Positions 22,644 to 31,174 of a stretch of 64,000 nucleotides of DNA are shown in pieces. The number at the start of each line of letters is the position of its first letter. Positions within the stretch are counted from its first letter, which is position 1. The notes under the pieces are model-generated. The model saw nothing but the letters and a program-made list of their open reading frames with translations. It did no database searches and was not told where the DNA came from. The position numbers and the translations under genes were made by a program. The stretch is from Meconema thalassinum (lineage: Eukaryota > Arthropoda > Insecta > Orthoptera > Tettigoniidae), in the NCBI GenBank assembly GCA_946902985.2, contig OX336393.1, positions 127,996,533 to 128,060,532 on the forward strand, written 5' to 3'.

Positions 22644-25600
22644 CTAGGATATGTACATCCTCAGATTGGAAATATTGTAAATCCCTAGCACCCTTCCGTC
22701 CTTTGTAAGGAGCTCGTACGCACAGGCCCCTAATTTCCGTGCAATTTCATACGGTCCTTCATACAAATGAAAAAATTTACTCACCAATTTCTGGTCTGCG
22801 GACGAGACATGAGGCACCCTCAAAAGCACAAGGTCACCTACATCTAACTTATCTCCTGCCCGCTTCCCTTGCTGCTTCTGCCGTTTCTTACTGGCCTTAC
22901 ATAAATGTTCCCCAGCTAACCTGATACTTAAATCTCTGGGTACGGCCTCCCCTGTCCTCAAACCCAAAATCATGGCAAGTTCGCTGACAGGCTTCCTGCC
23001 CAGCTGGACTTCTATGGGAGTGCGACCCGTGCTCTCGTGTTTAGTTACATTGAGCCAACGCTCAACGTCCTCAAGCATCGAAAACCAGGCATTATGTCGC
23101 TCACTCACATAGGTCCTAAACATGCGCCCTAGTTCTCTCATTACTCTCTCAGACATGTTTCCTTGGGGATACCTAATAGAGGAATACGTACACTGTATTC
23201 CCAGTTCACTCAACTTGGTCCTCCATATCTTCGAGGTGAACTGAGAACCGTGGTCTGAGAGTATTCGGAGTGGCTTACCAAACTCCGGAACATATTTCCC
23301 CAGTATGCAATTTACACAACCCCTTCCCGTGGCCTGTCTTAGAGGATAGAGCTTAACATACTTAGAAAAGGCATCAACAACGACAAACACATATTGGTAG
23401 CCATACTGAGACTTCACCAACGGCCCATAGAGGTCAACACACACCAACTCACCTGGTTTCTGAGTTAGAACAGCCTGCCTTGGCCCCTCTAAATACCTTG
23501 TGGGGTGCTTGCACTTCTGACACAACTCACATGTTGCTAGGGTTTTTCTGACTTCCCTGCCCATGTTTTTCCAGAAGAAGTTCTCCTGAATAGCACCCAA
23601 CACCTTCTCTGCACCATAGTGGCCTAACTCCTTATGATAAAACCAGATAATATCATACCTCAAAGACTTAGGAACCCACACGCACCATCTCTCGCCAAAG
23701 CATTTCCTAGTTAGCAAGTCGTTAAAAAGCCTGAATTCCTTATTACCCCACTTAGCAATGCTCATATGTTCCATTTCCTCGAGTTCCCGATAAATGTCCT
23801 GAATCTCCTCGTCCTTGCATTGTTCCTCTCTCATTTTATCCAACTTTAACCTCTCCCCGTCCCTATCTGAAATCCTAGTTACACAGACCAAAATTCCTTC
23901 CTCTCTCCTAGCTTCAACTCCCTCCCCAGCAATTTCCGGGTGGCGACTCACAAAATCCGCGAATGCGTTTTCTGACCCTTTTACGTGAAATATATCAAAA
24001 TCGTACTCTTGGATCGCCAATATCCACCTAGAAAGCCGGTTCGAGGTTATCCTACATGTCCTAAGAAACGTAAGTGCGTTATGGTCTGTATAGATTAGGA
24101 ATTTCCGGCCAAGCACATAGGTCCGGAACTTACCCAGCGAATATACAATGGCTAGCAATTCCTTCTCACTAGTAGTGTATCTTTTCTCCGCGGAATTTAG
24201 ACCTCTACTAGCGAGTGACACGATGCCTAGATTACCATCCCCATCCTTTTGACAAAGCACCCCTGCTAAACCTAAGTCGCTAGCATCTGTCATCACTATA
24301 TACTGACTATCCTGCCCGGGGTACCTAAGTGTGACAGCGTCCCTAAAACCGTCTTTAAGTTTGATGAATGCCTCATCGTGTTCCTTTTCCCAAACCCACT
24401 TAGAATTCTGTTTAAGTAACCCGCTAAATGGCCCGCACAGCTGCGAATACCGCAGTACAAACCTCCTGAAATAATTACATACCCCCAGAAAAGAGCGAAG
24501 TTGTTTGACGTTACGTGGTGTCCGAGTGTTGATTAGGTTGTCTAATTTCGACCCTTCTGGCGTAACCCCCTGTGGTGTAATAGTGTGGCCTAAAAACGTG
24601 ATCTGTTGTGCACAAAAGGTCGCCTTCTTAAGTTTCACTGTGAACCCGGCCCGATGCAACTTCCCCAAAACGATTCTAAGGTGTTCCATGTGTTCCCCAA
24701 ATGTACGTGATGCGATGACTAAGTCATCGATGTAACTGGCTGTGAAATCCCCTGTGTCGTGTCCCAGAGCGATGTTAAGTGCGCGAATGAGCCCAGCTGA
24801 CGATGTTTTCATACCAAAAGGAATCCGTGTAAATTGTAACAGCTGGTTTTTGTAACAAAAAGCCGTGAATTGCCTATCCTCCTTCCGTAAGGGTACCTGC
24901 CAAAAACTAGCACTCAAATCTAATGTGGACAGCCATTCTTTACCCCCAAATCTCTGAACTAAATCCTCAGTAGTTTCCGGTCGCTGATGATCCGGCGCAA
25001 TGCGTTTATTAGCTTGTCTTGCATCCAAACATAGCCTAACTGACCCATCCTTCTTAATCACTACTACCAACGGATTGACATACTGGCTCCTACTGAATTC
25101 GATCACCTCATCGTCTAGCATCTGCGAAATGACATCATCTACTGCTTTGACATGGGCGTGTGGTATCGGGTATCTAACACCATTAAAACTAGACCTATCG
25201 GTGATCTCGAAACTATGCTCGTAAACATGTGTCCTACCAGGTTTGTCAGAGAACACCTCACTGTGCTCTCTCAAGACTTCTAACAACTGAGCCTTCTGCT
25301 CTACCTCCAACATGGTATCTTCCACAACACTTGAAAATTCGCCTTCACGCTCCTCTTCCACTACCATACTACAACTTTGAATATCCTCTGATACCATGTC
25401 GCTACTAACCTCACTGACTTCTTCCTCTTCATTTAAAACCTGGACACACACTGATATACTCACAAAGGTTCCCGAGTCAACCTGATAACTCTGACTAATC
25501 GTATCAAAATTCTCACCCCACTTGAATCTCACCTTAGATTCGCCATAATCAAGCTTACACATCTGACTGCTTAGCCAATCCGCACCCAATATGACAGGAT

Positions 25601-26027
25601 ACACTAAATTCGCGACCACTAGAAAACTCTGACGACCACATTTCTCATCAATGTACATAGGTGCGACAACCTGTCTACGCACTCTCTGTGACTTAGTCCC
25701 AACAGCAGACAATATAAATATATTGGACACAGGAATCTCCTCTATGGCTTCTCCTTTACTCTTAACCTCATCATAAAAGCCTGCCTTAATGCAAGAACAC
25801 ATGCTCCCTGAGTCCAATAAGGCATCGACGACTTGACCCAATATCTTCACCTTAATCACAGGACTGATCAACGTAGGCTCACATCTCTCCTGTGTAACCT
25901 CAACCTGGTCATCTAACAATTCCTTTCTAACATCAAGGTCGTATTCTATCTTCTTCAACACATGAACTGGAATACTGGGATGGGACCCTCTATCTGACCA
26001 TCTTAAAGAGCCCTGTTCCCGTTTAAA
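22644..26027 (-). CDS. pol: Pol polyprotein (PR-RT-RNaseH-IN), made by -1 frameshift
   Basis: The open frame runs from just after a stop at 26028-26030 to TAG at 22644. Its first codons overlap the gag end, so translation by frameshifting is expected; no good ATG starts it. In the 1105 residues counted from 25961 there is an aspartic protease with D50-S51-G52 (LLDSGS) and ILGADWL at 124-130. The reverse transcriptase has D348 and YIDD at 410-413 (YVDD is commoner). RNase H has D559, E601, D626 and D669. The integrase zinc finger is H776-H781-C811-C814, and the DDE triad D843, D903, E938. A GPY/F-like module lies near 1067-1085. No chromodomain or env follows. All catalytic residues expected for the family are present, which supports an intact enzyme set. 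Confidence 0.95.
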   Translation of the reverse strand, partial: FKREQGSLRWSDRGSHPSIPVHVLKKIEYDLDVRKELLDDQVEVTQERCEPTLISPVIKVKILGQVVDALLDSGSMCSCIKAGFYDEVKSKGEAIEEIPVSNIFILSAVGTKSQRVRRQVVAPMYIDEKCGRQSFLVVANLVYPVILGADWLSSQMCKLDYGESKVRFKWGENFDTISQSYQVDSGTFVSISVCVQVLNEEEEVSEVSSDMVSEDIQSCSMVVEEEREGEFSSVVEDTMLEVEQKAQLLEVLREHSEVFSDKPGRTHVYEHSFEITDRSSFNGVRYPIPHAHVKAVDDVISQMLDDEVIEFSRSQYVNPLVVVIKKDGSVRLCLDARQANKRIAPDHQRPETTEDLVQRFGGKEWLSTLDLSASFWQVPLRKEDRQFTAFCYKNQLLQFTRIPFGMKTSSAGLIRALNIALGHDTGDFTASYIDDLVIASRTFGEHMEHLRIVLGKLHRAGFTVKLKKATFCAQQITFLGHTITPQGVTPEGSKLDNLINTRTPRNVKQLRSFLGVCNYFRRFVLRYSQLCGPFSGLLKQNSKWVWEKEHDEAFIKLKDGFRDAVTLRYPGQDSQYIVMTDASDLGLAGVLCQKDGDGNLGIVSLASRGLNSAEKRYTTSEKELLAIVYSLGKFRTYVLGRKFLIYTDHNALTFLRTCRITSNRLSRWILAIQEYDFDIFHVKGSENAFADFVSRHPEIAGEGVEARREEGILVCVTRISDRDGERLKLDKMREEQCKDEEIQDIYRELEEMEHMSIAKWGNKEFRLFNDLLTRKCFGERWCVWVPKSLRYDIIWFYHKELGHYGAEKVLGAIQENFFWKNMGREVRKTLATCELCQKCKHPTRYLEGPRQAVLTQKPGELVCVDLYGPLVKSQYGYQYVFVVVDAFSKYVKLYPLRQATGRGCVNCILGKYVPEFGKPLRILSDHGSQFTSKIWRTKLSELGIQCTYSSIRYPQGNMSERVMRELGRMFRTYVSERHNAWFSMLEDVERWLNVTKHESTGRTPIEVQLGRKPVSELAMILGLRTGEAVPRDLSIRLAGEHLCKASKKRQKQQGKRAGDKLDVGDLVLLRVPHVSSADQKLVSKFFHLYEGPYEIARKLGACAYELLTKDGRVLGIYNISNLRMYIS

Positions 26028-27712
26028 TTACTCGGCTGAGCTGGCTGTCTCTCTTCTTCACGCCCCCTATTCTCTAACTGCCTTTGTTCCTCAGGTCCCC
26101 GATTTTCTGCCTGCCTCTGTTCTCCGCGCCCCCTATTCCGAAAATTCCCTTGGTCACCCCTATCCCTATTTACAAAATGTCCTCTATCATTCCTCACAAA
26201 GTTACCTGGCCTATCAATATTCCTACGCTCATAATGCCTATTCCCTTCCTCCTGATACCCCTGATCGTAATTTCCTTCCCTTCCCTGTTCTTGCCTTTTG
26301 CCTCCCATTCTACCCAAAGTATCAAACCTTTCTAACACACGTTCCATGTCCTTAATCGTATTTACATCCTGCATGACTACGGCCATCTTCACCTCATCAG
26401 AAAAATGACGGGCCATACGCCTAACAATATCACCTTCAGAAGAACTAGTATCTAAATTCTGACTGATAAGGACATGTGTGAGGAAATACTCCGTCATGCT
26501 CACCCCCTGATTCGACTGATACCTCCCAAAAGAAATCTTGTCTCTTTCTCTTCCTTTAGTCTGTTCGTTCCAGAACTTTCCCTCAAACTTCTGCCTAAAG
26601 TCTTCTAACCCCTGAAAACCTCCCCTAAAAACTTGATACCAAGATTTAGCCTCCCCCACAAAAGCTAATGATATGACTTCCTCAACAATATCCCAGTCTA
26701 AAGTCCCATCTTCTAACCCTTTCGAAAACCTCTTCTGAACAACTTTAACAAACTCCATAGGGTTAAACTGCCTTCCACTAAATTTAGGTAAGTCAGATTC
26801 CCTATAGAAGTTACTATGTCCTACAGAGTGATTACAATTTTCCTTATTTGACTTGGCCTGATTCAGCTCTCTTCTCAATTTCAAATTTTCGCTCTCATTA
26901 AAGGATTTCAGTTCACTAATCTCCTTTTTTAAACTCTTATCTACCATCGTTACTCTGGCTGAAGACACCGCTAACTCCTGTTCCAAAAACACCTGCTTAT
27001 TTCTAACCTCAGTTATATCCTTCATCTCTTCCTCTACAACTATCAACCTCTCACTAACTTCTTTCTTGACAATGACTACCTCATTACTCACCTCGCCTAT
27101 CTGCTTATCAACAGTATCCATAATGCCCTGCCTCTGTAAGCTCATCTTCTCCTCAACTTGCTCGAATCTTTTATCTACCATCTCAATTCTACTAGCAATT
27201 TCCTGACGAATTTCTTTATAGCCTTTACTCATACTTTCTACAATCTTATTAATTTTGCTCTCTAAATCCGTACTTTGAATGTCTATCTTAGTACTAAATT
27301 CACTGCTCTGATTATTAATTTGAGTACTTAAATCACTACTCTGAGTATCCATTTTAGTACTTAAATCACTTAGCTTACTACTGAATTTAGACATCATCTG
27401 CTCCATTAACTTGATCATCTGTGAGTTTTCCCCCAGCCCTACATTTTCCTCGTCACTATTCACTCCCATTCCTAACTCCTTGCTAGTTGCAACATCATCT
27501 TTCTCGGCCCCCTCACGTCCCTCCAACGTACCAGAAATCACATCCTTATCGGCCATTTTACTAAGAACTACTCTCGAATTTGTGGAATCTGACCGCTTAT
27601 TGGTCTGCCTGTTTGACTGACTCCTGCCTCTTCTAGAATGACAAAGAGTGCTTCGGTCAACACTTCTAGATCTCAACGTTAATAAATCAGGCTCACTCTT
27701 ATTACTTAGCAT
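26003..27712 (-). CDS. gag: Gag polyprotein
   Basis: 569 residues from the first in-frame ATG at 27712; the frame is open for a few codons upstream without an ATG. A charged, Ser/Arg-rich N-terminus is followed by three 11-residue repeats of the type Q-S-S/T-D/E-x-S/E-T/S-K/Q (about 122-154). A long coiled coil covers roughly 150-290. The capsid-like retrotransposon Gag domain lies at about 305-470 ('LPKFSGRQFNPMEFV', 'AKSWYQVFRGGFQGLEDF'). The C-terminal 90 residues are rich in Arg, Gly, Gln and Glu (RGRGEQRQ-type repeats) and have no CCHC zinc knuckle. RNA binding is therefore probably carried by the RG-rich tail. It stops at 26003-26005 after NLNGNRAL, 22 nt beyond the end of a slippery heptamer in its frame. 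An internal ATG at 27556 (MADKD) is an alternative start. Confidence 0.9.
   Translation of the reverse strand: MLSNKSEPDLLTLRSRSVDRSTLCHSRRGRSQSNRQTNKRSDSTNSRVVLSKMADKDVISGTLEGREGAEKDDVATSKELGMGVNSDEENVGLGENSQMIKLMEQMMSKFSSKLSDLSTKMDTQSSDLSTQINNQSSEFSTKIDIQSTDLESKINKIVESMSKGYKEIRQEIASRIEMVDKRFEQVEEKMSLQRQGIMDTVDKQIGEVSNEVVIVKKEVSERLIVVEEEMKDITEVRNKQVFLEQELAVSSARVTMVDKSLKKEISELKSFNESENLKLRRELNQAKSNKENCNHSVGHSNFYRESDLPKFSGRQFNPMEFVKVVQKRFSKGLEDGTLDWDIVEEVISLAFVGEAKSWYQVFRGGFQGLEDFRQKFEGKFWNEQTKGRERDKISFGRYQSNQGVSMTEYFLTHVLISQNLDTSSSEGDIVRRMARHFSDEVKMAVVMQDVNTIKDMERVLERFDTLGRMGGKRQEQGREGNYDQGYQEEGNRHYERRNIDRPGNFVRNDRGHFVNRDRGDQGNFRNRGRGEQRQAENRGPEEQRQLENRGREEERQPAQPSNLNGNRAL
26021..26027 (-). 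promoter_or_regulatory. -1 ribosomal frameshift site, T TTA AAC
   Basis: In the gag frame the codons read AAT TTA AAC GGG. The heptamer T-TTA-AAC is one of the strongest eukaryotic -1 slip sites. After slipping, the codons become TTT AAA CGG and enter the pol frame, which has a stop (TAA, 26028-26030) immediately before the heptamer. Thus the site is placed exactly at the first point where the pol frame is open. A downstream pseudoknot or stem was not worked out with certainty. Confidence 0.85.
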
Positions 27713-27819
27713 CCCCTCCAAAATCACTGAACATATATACCCTTCTTAAAATACCCGATCAGATTTCAAAAATTACCCGTGCGTACTGCCATACTATGCA
27801 CCAGCCAGCCTTATTCACG

Positions 27820-27837
27820 CTCCATAGTTGGGCGCCA
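27820..27837 (-). promoter_or_regulatory. primer-binding site (tRNA-Lys type)
   Basis: Two bases inside the 5' LTR the minus strand reads TGGCGCCCAAC, complementary to the 3' end of insect tRNA-Lys (including its CCA) over 11 bases; the match then weakens. Confidence 0.8.
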
Positions 27838-27839
27838 TT

Positions 27840-28246
27840 TGTAATCTTTCAATTCTGGCCACAAGATGGCTTCACCCAGAGAAGCCATTTGTAACTTTGA
27901 AGATACAAAAGTTAAATAAAAATGAATATTCTGCCTCATAAATGACCTTTCTTTAAAATTTAAACAAACTGACATAATTAGTACTGTAATTGAACAAATC
28001 CACCTTATCGAAACTCTTCTCATCTCCGGGCGTGTGCAGATATTCTGAAAGGACTGGCTCGTACATAGGCCTTACCAAAACCTCCTATAAATTAATAAAG
28101 ATGAAGGAAGGTTTACATGCATCTAACTAAAAAGAAACTATCCAATTTAAATTTACTTTATATTCTGAAGCTGCATGCAAGAAATTGATTAATATAATAA
28201 AAAGAGTGACACACAAGAAATGCAATTAAAACTATATAATATAATA

Positions 28247-28299
<53 letters not shown>

Positions 28300-28972
28300 T
28301 TTAGGCCTTTAAAGATTTATTATTTGTTTTTCACATTACCGGTAATGCCGTCGTCTGCCCAATATGTCCATTTCATCACCACTTTGAAGCTGGTCAGCCA
28401 TGCCATTATGGTTTACCGCCATGAAGGTCTTCTTCAACTTAGCACAGTTATCTTGATGGGTATTAGCCCTACTATGATTGTGGCATTACAGCCAGAACCC
28501 AATCACGTGGTACCCTCCATACTAAAACAATTCGGAGGTACCGTACGGTCTTCAAGCTTTCCGTAGAAAAACCAAGCGCTCAGCTCAAGAGAGACACCCT
28601 ACACAACCTGACATCTCAAAGTCCAGCGAGACAATCTTCTTCAGCAGTGCACTCAGTCTGAATGCCACAGCCCGTCCTCAAGCCACACCTCATCCCAGGG
28701 AGTCCCTTCTCAGAATCCTTATTGTCTGTCCAAGCCTCTTATAGCACACCCCTTGCTCGGCAGTTTCCTCATGACCAGCAGCAGGCTCACATTTCACCAA
28801 CAAGTGACAGGCAATTACGTCCCCCACCATTCTCCATACTCAAATATACCAAAACTGTACAAATGAAATATACTATATTCTTTACAACATAGAATCAAAG
28901 CAAGCTCCAGAATCTCGTCAGAAGTGACCTAAAATACATTGAATAATTGATAATAAAAAGTATACGTATATG

Positions 28973-29015
<43 letters not shown>

Positions 29016-29146
29016 CACTGCGTCTACTGCAGTCGTGTCCAATGCAATTGAACACGTTGCCAACACGATAACATGATATAAAGAAATAATAAACCCACTA
29101 GCCTACATTAAAACTGTCATGGGGAACTCATAAAATATAGGTTACA
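27840..29146 (-). repeat. 5' LTR
   Basis: 1307 bp, matching the 3' LTR closely. The 12-bp length difference is accounted for by extra TAA units at about 28250-28299. It should carry the promoter for the element; no TATA box was assigned with confidence. Confidence 0.95.
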
Positions 29147-29204
29147 ACATGACCGCGTTGTCGCAGCCCCTAAACTGAGGAACCAACCAACCAACCAACC
29201 AACC

Positions 29205-29310
29205 AAGTTTTCTAGAAGATCAGATTTTATTTTCCTGGCGCCAACTTCATTAGATCTGTTAATGGGACAGAGTGACCGTTAATCTCGCGATCATGAGTTA
29301 CGGGAGCTCC
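29205..29310 (-). repeat. right arm of the large inverted repeat, outer part
   Basis: Continues the arm broken at 20746. 'agatctgttaatgggacag' and 'gatcatgagttacgggagct' mirror 19530-19590 and 18995-19040. Confidence 0.75.
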
Positions 29311-29440
29311 TTTATATGTGGAATCCGAACAACAGGACGTGGCATTTCACTCTAAAATCTCACATGCATTGATCGTGAATCAAACCCGGTCTGTCGTGGT
29401 GAGAGGCCAACAGCTTGACCGCTGCGTCACCATGATCCCT
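29268..29440 (-). mobile_element. SINE family S5
   Basis: The minus strand has a box B-like 'gggtttgattcacg', then 'gaaatgccacgtcctg', then 'aaaggagctcccgtaactca'. It is the longer relative of the copy at 18925-19048 and of 7188-7335. Confidence 0.55.
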
Positions 29441-29632
29441 AAATGAAAGAGAAATATCTGAAAATGAATGAAATTGAACAAGGACTAGGAAGGAAACGGT
29501 GGTGGGTTATTAGAAGGTACCTACAGTAACATCCCTGCTTTTGCCTGGAGATAAAATGGGTAGCCACAAAAACAAAACAAAAACTGCTTGTGGTTTAGTA
29601 AACAGTTCTTCGTCCTTTAAATCACTCCAAGT

Positions 29633-30605
29633 CAGTGGCGTCACTAGGATTTGCTTCTGGAGGGGGAGGAGTGGAGTAAAACCAGAACTAATAGACCCTA
29701 GCGTTTTTGGTTTTGTGCTTGTTTTCTGATTTCTGCTTATTTGGCTTTGTGCTTTTGCTTTCGTTTTCTGATTTTGTTTTCGAATTTTGCTTCTTTGCTT
29801 TCAGTTTCTTGTTTATTGTTTTGTGTTTGCTTTCTGATTTAATTTTCGAATATTGCTTTTTTGCTTTCAGTTATTGTTTTTAGGGTTGTGTTTGTTTTGT
29901 GCTTTGGTTTTCAAATTTTGCTTTGTATTTTTGTTTTTTGGTTTTGTTTTGTTTTCTGATTTTGTTTTCGAATTTTGCTTTCTGTTAAAAGTTTTGTGTT
30001 CTTTTTCTGATTTCGTTTTTGATTTTTGATTTTCTCCTATCTTTTTTGTTTTTTGGTTTGGTGTTTGTTTTCTGATTTTGTTTCCGAATTTCGCTTTTTT
30101 GCTTTGTGTTTTTTTTTTGTTTTGTGTTTTTTTCTGATTTTGTTTTCGAATATTGCTTTTCTGCTTTTTGTTTTTAGTTTTGGTTTTTTGTTTGTTTTAT
30201 GCTTTTGTTTTTGTTTTCAAATTTTACTTTTTGCTTTCTGTCTTGTGTTTCGTGTTTGTTTTTCCTTTGTGCTGGGGGTAAAACAAGACAATGAAAGCAA
30301 ACCTACAAGTTTTCGTGTTTGATCTCGGAAACATTTGAAACGTTCTATTTGCACCTCGCAATGTGCAAAAGCTCGGAATTGAACAGTTTTGGTAGGTCTA
30401 ACATAAAATATTGTACACAAGTAGAGATAAATGTTTTCAAATTATAAATGTAGGCTACATAATCCAGTCCCGTTTGTCATCAATCTAAAAATCTTTTTTT
30501 TATTTCAAAATAAAGACTAAATGTCATCAAATTAAGTTTTTTTAATGTTTGGCTCTGGGGGTGGGGAATTGATCCACCTAATCACCCCCGGTAGTAACGC
30601 CACTG
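29633..30605 (+). mobile_element. non-autonomous hAT element with T/G-rich filler
   Basis: Perfect 8-bp target duplications CTCCAAGT flank it (29625-29632, 30606-30613). The termini are CAGTGGCGTCACTAG on the left and CAGTGGCGTTACTAC on the right (read inward), typical of hAT. 29700-30260 is filled with degenerate tandem copies of TTTTGTTTTCTGATTTTG-like units. No transposase is present. Confidence 0.9.
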
Positions 30606-30613
30606 CTCCAAGT

Positions 30614-30935
30614 TGTTATTGTTGTTAATTCATTTGGGTTATCAGCCCGGTATACTTGGGTGTGTTGAATTTGTCTGACAACCTGTGTTTCTGTGGTGAC
30701 TAGTTGTGAATGCAACTGTAATTATTTGGGTATAGCAGCGAAGGAGTTGTCGTTGGGCTTGAAATATGACGCCATCTCTGTATTTTTCTCGAGGGAGAGT
30801 GCAATACATCTGGGGTAAAACCTCATTTACCGTGGACACTGTTAATGCGTGGATTCGAACCACCAATCTGCGGAATTATTGCAACTCCTCATTTGCAAAC
30901 TTGAAGCATGACGAAGCGTGCTCGACTAAGCTATT
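30614..30935 (-). mobile_element. SINE-like relic
   Basis: The minus strand has a tRNA-like head with 'ttggtggttcgaatccacgc'. A (TTA)n microsatellite occupies 30944-31008. Confidence 0.4.
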
Positions 30936-30945
30936 GGATTATTAC

Positions 30946-31007
<62 letters not shown>

Positions 31008-31049
31008 GACTATAATTATTATTAGTCCAAAAATGGGCCTTGTCTGATT

Positions 31050-31155
31050 TATTGGAAAGATTAATATCCCTTTCGGGACATATTCCGCTACCCCGAAGTC
31101 TCTAAAAGCCGCAGTAGTTAAAAGGGACGTAGCAACTATAACATTATCTTATTAT
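31050..31155 (+). mobile_element. SINE family S4, 3' fragment
   Basis: 'cctttcgggacatattccg', 'gtctctaaaagccgcagtag' and 'ttaaaagggacgta' match the 3' half of the S4 copies at 42011-42251 and 48729-48969. Confidence 0.65.
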
Positions 31156-31174
31156 TTGTCATTATCCTGTCGCA

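Larger units (their letters stand above)
21220..29146 (-). mobile_element. Ty3/gypsy-type LTR retrotransposon, apparently complete
   Basis: The element is 7927 bp long. It has two LTRs that begin and end TG...CA, a 4-bp target duplication, a tRNA-Lys-type primer-binding site, and open gag and pol with a -1 frameshift between them. The pol order is protease, reverse transcriptase, RNase H, integrase, which defines Metaviridae (Ty3/gypsy). There is no env-like third ORF: pol ends 130 bp before the 3' LTR. The LTRs differ mainly by four TAA units in one microsatellite, so the insertion is recent. No stop or frameshift disables gag or pol. It may be competent for transposition, but that is inference. 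Confidence 0.95.
20747..29204 (+). mobile_element. SINE family S1, split by an LTR retrotransposon
   Basis: The SINE body occupies 20747-21219 and 29147-29204. It starts 'ggcggcttcggtggcgtagg', has 'gcgggttcaaacccgg', and ends in (AACC)n at 29181-29204. Its own target duplication AAGTTTTCTAG is at 20736-20746 and 29205-29215. The LTR element entered at the 'ggggctacatgaccgcg' string of its 3' part. Confidence 0.9.
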
